40,295 bases of DNA from Chara braunii (GCA_003427395.1 BFEA01000817.1:468038-508332); one strand, 5' to 3'; numbered from the stretch's first letter, positions 18,350 through 29,985 are shown. Translations and numbers: made by a program. Notes: generated by a model from the letters alone, not told the origin.

Positions 18350-21300
18350 CTATTCTGAGTGTATGTTGCCTTCCAGAGATTGGGGGATATTGTTCAATGA
18401 GTGGTCTTGGGATTGTTGATTTTGTGGGGTTTCCTCCCATAGTCGGAAAACTAGGCTTGAGCCTCGAATGAGAGCGATTTTACCCTTGGCTAGGAAGTTT
18501 TCTTCGAAGTTCTTTTGGTGCTCCTTGGCTTTGTCTTCGTCTTCCTTCATTTTCCTTCTTACTTTGAGCCACATGGCCCAGTACTCCGTTTCTACTTGTT
18601 GTTGTAGTAGTCCCCATGCTTCTTTAGTGTGCATTTTTTGCTTTTCTATAGTTTCTTGACATATTCTCCTCCATATGGCCCATAGTGCAGCTTTTCTAAG
18701 AATTCTGAAAAGTGTGTATTCTAATGTGCTCCAGTCTTTCGGGCCATTAAATCCTAGGAGTAGAAGTGTATTGTTGTTGGTTAGGATTGTGCTTGTTACC
18801 GTGCTCCACATACTTGCTACTTTTTGCCATAGTGGTTTTATTCTAGGGCATAGGAGAAAGCAATGGAATAGGTTCTCTATTTGGCCGTCGTTGCAATTAG
18901 CACATAATTCCTTCATTAGGTTTTTGTCTTCTTTTCTCCTTTTGGTGTTTAACCATTTGTTCAAAGGGACTGCTCTTAAATGATTAACCATTGAAGCCTT
19001 CTGACTTTGGGGGGGTGAATAGATGCTATTTTGTTCCACGGTATTGGGTCGGCTGGTTCTATTTCTGCCTCTAGGTGTCTTTTCCATCGTTCTACTATTA
19101 CTGGGTCTGGGTTTGCCGAGCGGCGTCTCAACCTATAGCCCAGTCTGGTTGTGTATTGTAGTAAGTTGAGTTTGGTGTTGATTCCTGATGTTCCTTGCCT
19201 TAGATTCCATGTCCATTCTGCTGGGTCTACTTCTAAATTCTCTAAGGGGGTTTGGGGGAGATAAATGGTTAGAGATTCGTTTTTTCTATTACTCTAATAT
19301 TTCTTAGATTGTCCTCATGGACAGAGAGTTGTGTTGTTGCGTATTTACTGATCTTGCTGTGGTCCGAGCCTGGCTCCTCTATTTCATGCATGGTAAATAT
19401 GTACCAGTCTTGTTTGCTTTCTTCCCTACCCCAATATGAAAGAGCGTGTTCCCGTTGAGGTTCGTTTACTATTACGGCCCAGTCTCCTATGTTCCATTGT
19501 CTGTCTTTTTTGAGTGTTCGGATCCATTCTTGTGGGATGGCTGCTATGATTTCCTGTAGGTTCTGGTTTAGCCGATGGCAGTGTTTGAGCTGTTGCCTGA
19601 GTTGATTGTCTTGCTTCCATTCTTTCGTGTTGTCGTCCCAGATGTGTTTAATCTGCCATATTCCTTTTTCTAGCCAGACTCCCCACCTTGTGTCCTTTGA
19701 AGTTAGTGTGAATGGGCTCCCGTCTTCTTTTGTTATCCACTGGTTGCAGAATAAGAGTTGTCGTAGTATTTCTTCGTTGTTGTTTGGTTTCTTAACTTTA
19801 GCTGGGAAAATCTCTCTCCAGTCTCGAAGGATTCCTTTCCAGAACTTCAACCTAGGTTCGTTTCTTGGGTACGTTGAGGTCTGGTTCCCCCCTTTCATTG
19901 ACCAAGATTTACTCATTATCCAGAAGGAACCTTCCATGTTGGATGGGTTGTTATATACTGGTAGTTGTTGTATCCCGTCTAGGGCTAAGTCTCTCCAGGG
20001 TAAGCTTGGTCTAGTGATGAGCTTAAGGATCCATTTGGTCTGTAGGGCTTTTATTTGGGTTGTTGGGTTCAGGACTCCCAATCCTCCTCGCCCTTTTTTC
20101 CTAGTGGCATATTGCCAAGCTACTTTGGTTATGAAATGTTGTCTGGATGCATCTCCTGTCCACAGATAGGCCGTGGCTTTCTTTTTTAGGTTCCTCAACG
20201 TTGACTGGTCCGGGTTCCAGAAGGCTACTGCATACCACATCATAGCGAAAATGGATGAGTTCAATATTAGTGCTCTACCATATAGTGAGGTGTGTATTGT
20301 GCCCCAGGTGTTTAGTTTGCTTGTCATCTTGGCTAGGAGACTATGCGTCATTTCTGTTTCTGCTCCGTATTCTGTCATTTGGATCCCTAGAACTCTCAAT
20401 GGGTCCTTAGGATCTGACCAGATCATACCATCGGGGGTGTTTTGGGGGAGATCTATACTCCCATCCGTTAACCACCATCCTACTGTTTTTTGCCAGTCGA
20501 TTCGCATTTCAAAGGCTAGTTGATATGCATGCATTGCTCTGGTGATGGCCTCAAAGGATGAGTTGGATGCTCTTATGAGCACAGTCAAGTCGTCCGCAAA
20601 CATGATCCTGGGAGGTATGTGGTGTGTTCTGCTGAGATCTTCCGACGGGTTTACGAGTCTTTGTATAGATGGGTCTTTCCTAAGGAAGGATGCTATTGCC
20701 TCCATGATAAACAGGAAAATAGAGGCTGCTAATGGGTCTCCTTGCCTTACTGATCTAGACATCTTGTAGGGGGCGGATATGTGACCATTTAATTGAACAG
20801 CTCCATGTGCATCGTTGTATAGAATTCTAACCCAGTTTCTAAAGTTTGGGTCTACTCCCATTTTTTCCATGCATTGTTGGAGGAAATCCCAATTGACCTG
20901 GTCATAAGCTTTCTCAAAGTCGAAAAAGAGAATTGTTGCGTTAAGTTTCTTATCTTTAATATATCTTACAGATTTGGCTAGTGTCATTATGTTGTCTAAG
21001 ATAAATCTGCCCGGGATGAAGCCCGTTTGGTCTATGTGGAAGCAATTTCTGGTGATCTTACTTATTCTGTTTGCTAGAAGCTTGGCTAGGATTTTGTATG
21101 CTACTGTTAGTAGTGTGATGGGTCGATAGTTTTTTATATCAGTGGGGTCCCCTTTTTTTTATAGTAGGGTGACTATTCACGTGCTGAGATACTTCCCTAA
21201 ACCGCCCGAAGCCCATGCTGTTTTTATGAACCTGCAGTACTCACATCCCCTAAGAGTTCCCAGTATCTTTGCCAAAATTCTCTTGACAGGCCGTCTTGTC

Positions 21301-22814
21301 CCAGAGTCTTTCCGGGTTTCATTCAGTCCAAGGCTCTTTTAATTTCGTCATCCGTAATGGGTGCATCCAGTTCTTCCGCTAGTGTTGTGGGGATTGTTTT
21401 GTCCAAGTATTTACAAAAAAATTTCCTTGCTTGTATCACTTGTCCCGGAGTGGGGTGTTCTGTTTGAGGTGCATAGGTTTTTATAAAAGGATTCTGCTAT
21501 TGCTAGCATTTTCTTTGGATCTGAAGTGAGTCCTTCCTCACCTCTCAATTGGTGGATGGTGGAATTTCTTCCTCTTGCTCTGATTTTTTGGAAAAAAAAA
21601 CTCGTCATTTTTTCCCCTTCCTCCCACTCTCTGATCCTTGCTCTTAGTCTCATTCCCCTTGCTTTCCATGAGTTTGAGGCGCCCAATTCCGCTCTTGTTT
21701 TGGCTAGTGAGTCTTCATATGCAATCTGACCTCTGTTATTGATGAGGAACTTTTCTGCTACTTGGACTGCTGCTTCTAACTCTTGTATGCGTTGGTTTCT
21801 TTTGGCTGCCCATTTTCTTGATGTTGTGGAGGCTGCTTTGGATATGTTGGCTATTGTGGTCGGGAAGTCAACTCCTCCTTTTTCCGAGTCTATGCATGCT
21901 ATGGCTATTGCTTCCTTCATTTGTGGAGTGTCTAAACTGGAGTTACTAATCTTGAAGGAGCTAGAACCTTTTTGTGCTCCTGGGTCGAAGAGCAGCTTGA
22001 TGAAAAAATTGGATTGTGATCTAGCCCGTTGTTGTAAGGGAGTTTTCCTATTCCTACGCTGTGAATTGCTCCTCTAAGAGTCTCGGATACTAGAAAGTAA
22101 TCTATTGCTGAGCTTGTTATGTGTTGTGATCTGTTTCTTTTCCTATAGGTGAATCTTTTGATTTCTGGGTAGATTGTTCTTAGTGGTTTTATTAGGTGTC
22201 TTTCCATCATGAGTGTGGTCATTTCCTGAGCTTCCCTTATCTGTATTTCTTCTCTACCTGTTTGTGATGGTGAAATCCGGTCGGTAGATGGCTCTAACAC
22301 AGTGTTCCAATCACCTACTAGTAACAAGTGCTTCTGTGTGTCGCACCTTGCTGAGATGCGTTGTACAAAATCTTTTCTCTGAGATGAATTATTGGGTGCA
22401 TAAACATTTATTAGCTGAAAGACTTCTTCCTTGTACGTGAAGATGATGTCTATCCATCTTCCATTTTCTGCGTCTATTTGACTTTGGATGATGTTGATTT
22501 GATTGGCTGCTCTCGAGTTTCCGTGCCAGAGGACGGTTGTACTTGCTGAGCCGATCGTGGGGGATAGTGACCATTGGCTAATTTTTACATGTTTCAGTTT
22601 GGCCTGTATTTTGCTGATTACTGCTTGATGTTTTGTTGAGTTTGTTAGGTGTGTTTCCTGTATGCATACTATGTCCGGTGGATTCCTCGAGAACCAATTG
22701 AGGTAGTTGGTCATGTTGTCCCATTTTTCGTTGTTAAATAACATCGTTGCTAGTCTGTTGACGTTCCATGTTGTTAAATAGCATCGTTGCTAATCTGTTG
22801 ACGTTCCATGACAT
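18350..22814 (-). pseudogene. LINE A ORF2: AP-endonuclease, reverse transcriptase, zf-RVT
   Basis: ORF2 nicks target DNA and reverse-transcribes element RNA there. I place the start at the ATG at 22814 (MSWNVNRLA), because WNVN is the first endonuclease motif. Endonuclease motifs follow in 21932-22744: CIQETHL (E30), INVYAPN, GDWNTV, SSAIDYFLVS and LDHNPI. RT motifs in 19269-20987 are LFFDFEKAYD, VRQGDPLAASIF and FADDLTVL (residues 130-133), all intact; the frame also reads through upstream RT sequence (IKNYRPITLL, QTGFIPGR). The C-terminal zinc domain in 18350-19087 is CX2CX9HX4C (C62, C65, H75, C80). Breaks: a 40-bp duplication at the start, a slip in the A-run at 22003-22008, a TGA at 21323-21325, further stops to ~21170, and a shift near 19090-19270. 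Confidence 0.88.
22731..22810. repeat. 40-bp tandem duplication at the start of LINE A ORF2
   Basis: 22731-22770 and 22771-22810 are two 40-bp units beginning TTGTTAAATA and ending GACGTTCCATG, differing at two positions by eye. Forty is not a multiple of three, so the duplication throws the endonuclease N-terminus out of frame. Confidence 0.9.
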
Positions 22815-23323
22815 CACTGTTAACTCAGGCTCCCTCGACCTGAGAGTGAAGTGTCTGACTCGGACTGGTTGAGTGGTCCGAGTTGTGTGGTTCAGTGATG
22901 CCATGAAAGGTTGCTATGGGATCAACCCTACCTCTCTTAGTATTGTTGATCTAGTTTGGGGTTGCTCCGAACGGTTCAGAGTTGTGGATTTTGACTACCC
23001 GGGCGTGCTTTCCCAGCATCTGCACCCGGTGCTCCTCCTTGTCAGCAAAAATTCCATGTCCTTCTACCAGCGAAGCTGCTACCGCTGCTCGTTCCGCTGG
23101 GATATCTCCCCCTAAAAGGCCATACGGAATTGCCTGGATTACCTTCCATGGTTTCCATGTGAGGTGGTCTCAAGCTTGGTTGCCGTGAACGTTTCCGCGT
23201 TCTGTCATGCTGCCAATTTTTGCACGTTGACTGTACCGCTTGCTGTTTCCCTGTTCTGGTCCTTGAAGACCATGATTTGTGCCTTCAGGACCTCCTTTTG
23301 TCTGCCAAGGTCTTCTCTTGCAT
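22815..23323 (-). other. ORF1-ORF2 interval of LINE A
   Basis: About 0.5 kb without a supported ORF. It probably combines decayed ORF1 C-terminus and the inter-ORF linker. Confidence 0.4.
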
Positions 23324-25569
23324 CTAAGTGCATTTCTTCTCTCTCTTCTTCTGTTTCTTTGCTTTGGGTGCTTGTTGTTGGTATCCCGTGTCTCTCCCTC
23401 TTCCCCCTTTGAGCCTTTTGCTCGGCCTTTGGCTGTCTGTGTTGGTGTAGGATTTGAGCCAGGAGAAGGTGTTTGCTATGTGATTTCCCTGATTCGCTGC
23501 TTCGTCCAGTTTGGCTCTGTAGCGCTCAGCGAAGAACTCAGACAGTTCTTGTTCCTTTTCTAGAATTTTGTAATGATTGTGTGTGGGGAACAAGGTGTCG
23601 AGTGATTGCTGAATCGGGTTGAAGTTCTGCAGGTTGAATATGCGCTTCTTGTATGCCACTCTGATTTCAAATTCAATCTCTCTTTCCCTTTCCAACGAGT
23701 GCACGTATTCTGCCAGCCAAGTGAGAGAGTCTTCGTGTTCTTCCTCTTCTGTTCCTTCCTGTCTGTCCTGTTCTCCTGTGGTGCGGGGATCCTTTTCAGT
23801 TGATCCCTGTGACATGTTGTCATCTGCGTCCTCCTCTTCTTCTGTCTTCTCCCCTCCTTCACTGTTTCCGTCTGGTGTAACTTGTCCATCTTCCTCGTCC
23901 ATCGTTGTTTCCTCTTCCTCATTGCTACCCTCCTCCATTGCTCGCTATTTCTTGCCTTCTTTGTCTGTAGCTTTTGCATCTGCCTGGCTGTCTAGACTTT
24001 GGACCGAGTCTGTGTTCATTCCTTCTGTTGTTGTTTGGGAACTTTTAGCCTTGCTGGTTTTGTCTTGTGTTGTGCTGGTTGAAGGTGAGCCTGGTACAGC
24101 CTGCTCAACTTTTCTTTTCAGTGGTTTGTGTGAGGGGTCTGTTGTGCTGTGTCCTTGCGGTTGTTGTGATGGGATCTGTCCTTTGGTTGCTTGCAACAAC
24201 TTCCCTCGTGCCCGGAGATTTTCGATGTACGCTTTTTCCGCTGAATCATTTCTTGCATGATGTCTTTCCGGTGCTTATCCTCCATGATTCCCTGTGTGTT
24301 CAGGATCTGTTTCCTGAGAAAACTTCCTTCTTTGTCTTCGATTTTCCTGGCCCCTTTTGTTTGCCATTGGCTACCATGGGGGGGGTAGATGTCCGGTTGA
24401 ACTGTTGGTTCTCCTTGGAGCACCCACGCCCATTTGGGGTCGTCCAGCCTGTCGTAAAAAACCCATCCCCGATATGTAGGGTCATTGACCAACACCGTGG
24501 GTTGGTTTTGGTGGATAGGAAGACGGTAATTTTTTGTCCGTTGGATTTTTGGAACAGCCAAACGTCTGGGAACTGAGGTGGAACCCCTGAGGGGACTTGA
24601 AGACACGCGATTCTTGAATCATGGTTCGGGGCGAAAAAGTCTGGGCCCGAGGCCAGCCATTCTATGACTGGGTTGTTTGGATAAGCTTCAGCAAGTCTTC
24701 GTTCGATGAAGCTGTGGAGGCCTTCCGTGATGTTGTCGAAATGGACCCAGAAGTTGTTCCGCAACATGGTTTGTCTGTGCCTCGACGCTTCGGGCTGTGG
24801 GGCACGTCTGGGTTTCCATTTGGTAACAGACACTACTCCTTTACTGCATTTCAGACTGTTAAGTGAGATCAGGTAACGGGCATATGCTCTATCTGGACAG
24901 ACTATCATCACTGTGTTCCGTTCCCGCTTATGATATGTGACATCCAGTTCTGTGCCCGGTACTTCCTCCAGAGATCTGAGTGTATCCCTGACCCAGGACC
25001 GTTTTTCATATGGGGACATATCTGCGCATTTTGGAGGAAAATTGAAAAGGACTGCATGGTTATTAAAAACTTCTTCAGAGTTAGCTTCATCCTCTTCTGG
25101 GTATTCCCATATCTCCTCTTCCTGATCTTCGTTTTCGCCTTCTTTCACTGGGATTGTCCTTTTGATGATGTTCACTCTGGCTTCGATTTGCGTGCTTGAA
25201 ATGAGGAAGTCCATTGCCCTTTGGCTCAGAGACTTCGGGGATGAGGTCGAGGTTGAGGATTCGGACCCCTTCTGAGAGCTGTTGTGCAACTGGGATTGTG
25301 CACCTGCTTGGGCCTGGGAATGGGGTGGTACTTGTCCCGCTATGTTGGGTGGGTTCCCTTGACCCGTTGGGAACGCTGGTTTTGGTGTCATGGGCTTTTT
25401 TCCCAGTGCTTCGGCGTACGACATTGGCCTGTTGGAGGGATAGTGTGCTTTGGACTTGCCTCTCTGCGCAATAATTACCTTCCAACCAGTCAGGGGTGTA
25501 GGGTATATGCAGGCTTATGAGGTTTCTGTGATGCTTGGGGCCTTGGATTGCGTTACTGGTGGATTCCAA
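23324..25569 (-). pseudogene. LINE A ORF1 (RNA-binding-type protein), frameshifted
   Basis: ORF1 proteins of L1-like elements bind the element RNA. Three main pieces in different frames: 24300-25424 (374 residues) starts with MSYAEALGKKP and contains NHAVLFNFPPKCADMSPYEK ... LDVTYHKRERNTVMIVCPD, a fold possibly like the RRM/DUF4283 region of plant ORF1 or Gag-like proteins (by impression only). 24118-24606 continues (PTVLVNDPTYRGWVFYDRL) after a slip near 24525. 23324-23938 (204 residues) is a strongly acidic segment, then a coiled coil (TWLAEYVHSLEREREIEFEI) and a basic tail (PSKRLKGGRG, KAKKQKKREKK) that could be a nuclear signal. No zinc knuckle is visible. The start could be at 25569 or nearer 25424. 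Confidence 0.65.
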
Positions 25570-25599
25570 TTAGTCTTGCTGTTTGCCTTTTAATACCTG

Positions 25600-25800
25600 C
25601 AGAATTTTGCCAGCATTTACCCTCCCCACCTGGGGAATGGGTTTGCAGAAGAGCCACAGGCAGGTAGGTGCTGTTTCAGCAGAAGGGAGCAGCGTTGTGA
25701 CAGGGGCAGTGTTTACCCTCCCCACCTGGGGAGCGTATTTGTACACGGCAGCGTGAACCCTCCTTTGAGGTAAGTAGGAGGTGAAGATCGCCAACGACGC
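25600..25800 (-). repeat. Tandem monomers in the presumed LINE A 5' UTR
   Basis: TTACCCTCCCCACCTGGGGA occurs twice about 95 bp apart (near 25616 and 25711), with a decayed third relative near 25757 (GAACCCTCCTTTGAGG). CCCCACCTGGGG is self-complementary around a short centre. Repeated 5' monomers drive transcription in some L1 families; here that role is inference from position. Confidence 0.6.
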
Positions 25801-25835
25801 CAAGTGGCCAAAATTAAGGAATGATTAAGCAATCA

Positions 25836-26125
25836 TTTATTTGTCAAAATAATAATAATAATAATAATGTTTAGCCAGGAATAAATGACTTGCTTTTCTA
25901 TTTGCCTGTCCGTTAATGGGACAACCGTAGTGGTGAATTAATAAATAATAGTAAATAACAATAATAATAAGTTTCTCAATGGGAATCTTTCCTCTCGAAG
26001 GACTTGAACCTTTGGTGAAAATGCGTGTTTCCTTTTTTGTCAACTTCTTTCTCTTGGTAGGTTCCGTTTCCCGCTTCCGATTGCTCCGTGTTCCGTGTTC
26101 GGGTGTGGGATCAAGCTATTGGTTC
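25836..26125. other. AT-rich non-coding stretch with AAT microsatellites
   Basis: (AAT)n at about 25847-25868 and a looser ATAATA run at 25940-25970. No gene. A tRNA B-box-like GGTTCAAGTCC occurs on the minus strand (26000-26010) without a cloverleaf. Confidence 0.6.
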
Positions 26126-26135
26126 NNNNNNNNNN
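26126..26135. other. Assembly gap (10 N) before a G-run
   Basis: Ten N followed by about 14 G. Probably a sequencing stop at a homopolymer; the true gap length is unknown. Confidence 1.
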
Positions 26136-27936
26136 GGGGGGGGGGGGGGAGGTCGGAGAGAGTGATGCGTTGGTGTTGGTGCGAGGTTGTCGATGCGTTT
26201 GTGTTAGTGGAATGGGGAGCGTGGTTGGGCGACGCTGGTGAAGTGGTGGTTGGGCGGTGTTGCTAGAGTATAGGATTGAGTTAGGATTTGTATTATTCAA
26301 AAAAGAATAAAAAACATTGTTTTGAATAAAATTCATAAGTTAAAACTTCATAAATAGACTTAGTGATTCAATGTTGTTTGGGGGATACGGTATAAGCCGG
26401 TGCGGGGAAGGTGGGTGAGGGCTGTTCCTCTGGGAGAATTCTCCGCCCCTGTTGCCGATGGGGCTTTCAATTTTCCTAGAAGGGCAGTTCTCCGCTAGAA
26501 GTGACGGTCCTGGTTTCGCATTTCCTCCATCTATGTATCGGAAAAAAGAAGGAGATTCCTACTTTCCCGATTAGGGTGTGTCTCCTGTCCGTCTTGGGTC
26601 TATCGTGGTCTAGGTGGTGAACTCTTCCAATAATGAACGAGCGCTCGCTGTGTCGATTCTAATAGGAAAGCCTCCACCGGATTTCTAACTTAATTTACGT
26701 GGAACTGATTGTCATTGTTCTCTCGTTTGTCCCATGCGTCCTTCCGTTGATGGTTGTCGCTCTGTTCCTCTTGAATGCTTGTGCTTGCTCTCGTCCTTAC
26801 GCTGTCTCTCCTTTGTCTCCTTCGCGCGATAGGGTTAAGGCGTAGGTCGTTTGGATCTTACCTTTGGGAAGCCATGGGGCCGCTCTAGCCTCGTGATGAT
26901 GAAGCAAAAAACTGGTGCTCCTCTACCTCTTACCTTGTTTGGATACTTTCCGCTTGGCTTACTTTCTCCCCCGATCCCTTGTCTTTCCTCTGTTTGTGCG
27001 TGACTTGTTCCTCCCTTTTCCCTCCTCCTTGCTGTCGTTTTCCTCCCCCTTCCTCCTCTTCTCCCCCTTTGTGATCGTTTGTCCTTTCCTTTTCCTGGTT
27101 ATGTCTCACTCTCCTTTTTTGGGGAAAGCTTGCTTACGCTACTTCTCATTACTTCCCGCCGCTGTTGTCCTTTCCTCGACTTAGCTGTACCCCTTTTCTC
27201 CTGTTGTCCTCATATCCTCTTTGCTCCTTCCTACCTCCCTGTTCCTCCTCCTTCTCTTCCCGTTGCTTCCTGACTCTTGCTGGATCGTGAGTAGCCACGC
27301 CCGAGGGCGTGGCGAGTTGTGGTGCAATCTCTCCTCCAAGTTTCCCGCCTTCCTGCTTCAATTCGTAAAGTGATGATGTGTGCGCGCGGCGCGAGTTTCC
27401 GCTCGGAGCGAAAATTCGTCGTGGCGCGGTCGCGAATTTTAGCGTCGGGAATTAGCGCTAACCGGTCCGGCACTGACGCTTCATGTGTTGTATGGCCATC
27501 AAATCATTCTCCTCGCGTCCTGTTTCTCTGGATGTTTTGATTCTTTTCGCTGTTTGGCTGTTGGATTTGCCGCTGGAGCAGTTATCCTGGCTGCTTGTTG
27601 TTGGTCTGGCTAAGACCCTAAACCCTAGTGAGTGATTTCTCTGGGTGTGGTGCTATCGGTTGTCTTCTGGAGCTAGCGCTGGAATTTGGCAACCGATCCT
27701 CCCTATCTCTGCGTCCGTCTGGATCCTATGCTCTTGCTTCCCTCTTGGTAACCCTTCCTTTTTTCCTCGAGATGTTTACTGTGTTCTCATGGCCGGCGAT
27801 CTGCTTCAAATTGTCTGTGTATAGGCGTCAGCTACTCCTGGTTCCTTTGGTAAGCTATTTGCTTCCTAACTACTCTAATATTATTCCTATTCCGAGGGTA
27901 CCCCTTCCCCATCTGAAGCTTCTGTGAGTTGATTTC
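26136..27936. other. Gene-free, pyrimidine-rich region
   Basis: No ORF here has coding character. Structures seen: an AT-rich inverted repeat TATTCAAAA/TTTTGAATA (26294-26302 with 26320-26328); a CG-rich patch with AAAATTCG/CGAATTTT arms near 27410-27440; and ACCCTAAACCCTAG at 27615-27628. It resembles the flank at 11263-12268 in composition. Confidence 0.45.
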
Positions 27937-28142
27937 TTTTTTTTTTTTGTGTGTGTGTGTTGTTCTGGCTCCTACCATTCTGGGGAGCAACAGTCCGGTT
28001 CCTATTCCCCTGACAAGTCAGGCCCCAGTGGACCGCATTGATTATTTCCCTGAGGAAGGATGTACCACCCTTCACCCATGCCTAAGTAAGCGTGGCTGTT
28101 GCCAATCCGTCTAACCCCCGTCCTGCTCCTCGCAGCTGTGAT
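27937..28142 (-). repeat. A-tailed hairpin repeat, copy 3 (internally deleted)
   Basis: On the minus strand the copy ends in (CA)n plus poly(A) (plus-strand T-run 27937-27948, GT-run 27949-27961). The GCTCC/GGAGC hairpin, the CCGGTTCCTATTCC block, GGATGTACCACC and the CTCGCAGCTGTG end are conserved. About 55 bp between the hairpins and the core are missing compared with copies 1 and 2, and the tail-side hairpin is replaced by the CA run. Confidence 0.6.
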
Positions 28143-28210
28143 GTTGTCGGGTAGGTGTGTTATGCTAGAGCGGTATGGAACGCATACGAGCCTCTTGAAA
28201 TCTCTAATAC

Positions 28211-28346
28211 TCTAAACCCTACTTGCCTTGTTTCTGTCTAAACCCTAAACCCTGAGCCCTCAGTTGTAATGCTGTTGTGATTTACCAGCTCCAAGTCCTT
28301 AAAAAGTAAAACATGTGCTGTTTTTAAGCCCTAAACCCTGAACCCT
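28211..28346. repeat. Cluster of telomere-like CCCTAAA motifs
   Basis: CTAAACCCT at 28212-28220, CTAAACCCTAAACCCTGAGC around 28238-28257, and CCCTAAACCCTGAACCCT around 28329-28346. These are one- to two-unit matches to the plant-type telomere repeat, too short to be a telomere array. Confidence 0.7.
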
Positions 28347-28587
28347 CTTCCTTTCTCTATTTGGGCTGTGTACCCTTTTCTTTCCCTCGGAAGACTGCTT
28401 TTACTGCTACTTTCCTCTAGCTACCCTTCTATCCGTTAACTTAAATTTGGTTATTCTGTTCTGCGCTATTCGTAAGATCTATCTTGTTGTTAGGATTTGC
28501 CTATCACCGTCCGTTGTGGAATCTCATATTGCTGTGTTCTTGGGGCTGGTCTGATTGGACTTTTCCTGTTATGGTCTATATATTAGA
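28347..28587. other. Non-coding flank downstream of LINE B
   Basis: No gene or clear repeat; likely the 3' untranslated region of LINE B, which lies on the minus strand. Confidence 0.4.
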
Positions 28588-29509
28588 CTAATCTGGGAGT
28601 ATGTTAGCTTCTAGGGACTCGGGGATACTGTTTACCGAGCGGTCTTGCGACTGGTGTCTTGGTGGGGATTCTTCCCGTAATCGGAACGAGTTTCGGATCA
28701 GAGTGACTTTGCCTTTTGCTAGGAAGTTTTCTTCGAACTTGTATTGATGTCTTTGGCTTTGTCTTCGTCTTCTTTCATCCTTTTGCATACTTTGCGCCAT
28801 AGGATCCAATATTCAGTTTCCACCTGTTGTTGGAGTAATCCCCACACTTCTTGGGTGTGCATTTTTTTGTTTTTCTATTGTTTCTTGGCATCTTTTCCGC
28901 CGTATTACCCATAGTGTAGCTTTTCCGAGTATTCTGAATAAGTTAGATTTTAGTGGGCTCCAATTTTCTGGGCTGTTGAATCCTAGAAGTAAGAGTATGT
29001 TGTTGCTTGTGAGAGTTGTGCCTATTACTGTATTCCATAACCTTGCTACCTTCAGCCATAGTGGTTTGATTCTAGGACACAGGAGGAAACAGTGAAATAA
29101 GTTTTCTAACTCCCTATGTTTAGCCATTGGTTCAGTGGGACTGCTAGGTAAAGGATTAACCATTACAGGGTTCTAAATTTGGGCGGGTTTACAGACGCTA
29201 TTCTGTTCCATGGTATCGGGTCTCGTGCTTCTGGTTGCGTCTCAACCTATAACCTAGCCTGGTTATGTAATGTAGTAGGTTGAATTTGATGTTAATTCCT
29301 GAGGTTCCTTGCTTTAGATTCCATGCCCATTCTGCTGGGTCCACTTCTAGGTTCTCTAATAGGGTTTGGGGGCAATAGATGGTTCACTCTTCGTTTTCTA
29401 TTACTCTTATCTTCCTTAGGTCATCTTCCCAGACTGAAACTTGTCCTGTCTGATTTTTGTGGATCTTCTGTGAGTTGATTTGTTCTATCCCATTCTTCCT
29501 TTTTACATT
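28588..29509 (-). pseudogene. LINE B: 3' fragment of an ORF2 related to LINE A
   Basis: Only the C-terminal end is present. 28813-29163 encodes NLFHCFLLCPRIKPLW and LFRILGKATLW, closely matching LINE A's zf-RVT region. 28588-28809 continues with FEENFLAKGKVTLIR and the same terminal sequence. Relative to LINE A, a segment holding the CX2C half of the zinc motif is missing (ELENLFHC follows a short unrelated stretch). The upstream side is broken at 29509/29510 by an LTR. It was non-functional before or after that insertion. Confidence 0.8.
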
Positions 29510-29607
29510 TGTTACGATCCTCGCCATTTTCGAAGTCCACATTCATCAGAAAGTACAATGCAGTCCAATTGCAAAAAGAAATGAAAGAGCTTGAGAGGAG
29601 AGAGAGG

Positions 29608-29650
29608 GAAAGAAGAAGAAGAAGAAGAAGAAGAAAGAAAGAAGAAGAAG
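29608..29650. repeat. (AGA)n microsatellite
   Basis: AGAAGA repeats with short AAAG interruptions, within the solo LTR. Confidence 0.9.
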
Positions 29651-29888
29651 ATGATGTACACCAGCATGGACCAATGATAATGCTCTTCTTCTTCGCCAAC
29701 CACTCTCCTCCTCCGTATCTCCTCCCCTCTTATTAAAACAAGAAATAACAATAATAATGTTGAATGAAACCAGAATCAATGTCTGAATCCTTCTTCTACT
29801 GCAGGCACAACATGAGGTCCACCATAGCCAGTGCCATCCTTCCTCTTCATCTTCATGTAGGCCGAGGCTATGGCGGACTACTGAGGGA

Positions 29889-29985
29889 TCTGCCCTCCTG
29901 TCCAAAGGACAACCCAAACAGCTATGTCGCTGCCCTCCTGTCCAAAGGCCAACACAAAGCAGCTATGCCGCTACTCATTAAGCCG
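29889..29985. repeat. Short tandem duplication in the solo LTR
   Basis: Two imperfect units of about 50 bp, each with CTGCCCTCCTGTCCAAAGG followed by CAGCTATG. Confidence 0.75.

Larger units (their letters stand above)
18099..25835 (-). mobile_element. L1-like non-LTR retrotransposon (LINE A), near full length
   Basis: On the minus strand the order is: a repeated 5' region (about 25600-25800), ORF1 (about 23324-25569), then ORF2 with AP-endonuclease, reverse transcriptase and zf-RVT zinc domain (18350-22814). This is L1-clade organisation. Both ORFs carry frameshifts and stops. The 3' end is undefined because the hAT element abuts it at 18098; the 3' region may continue left of 12269. Related 3' sequence recurs in LINE B, and a more distant RT relative is LINE C. 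Confidence 0.85.

Noticed and set aside
23606-24576. Plus-strand ORFs opposite LINE A ORF1
   Set aside because: Ser/Cys/Phe-rich shadows of the minus-strand ORF1 frames.
26000-26010. tRNA B-box-like GGTTCAAGTCC on the minus strand
   Set aside because: No matching acceptor stem, anticodon arm or A-box could be built around it.
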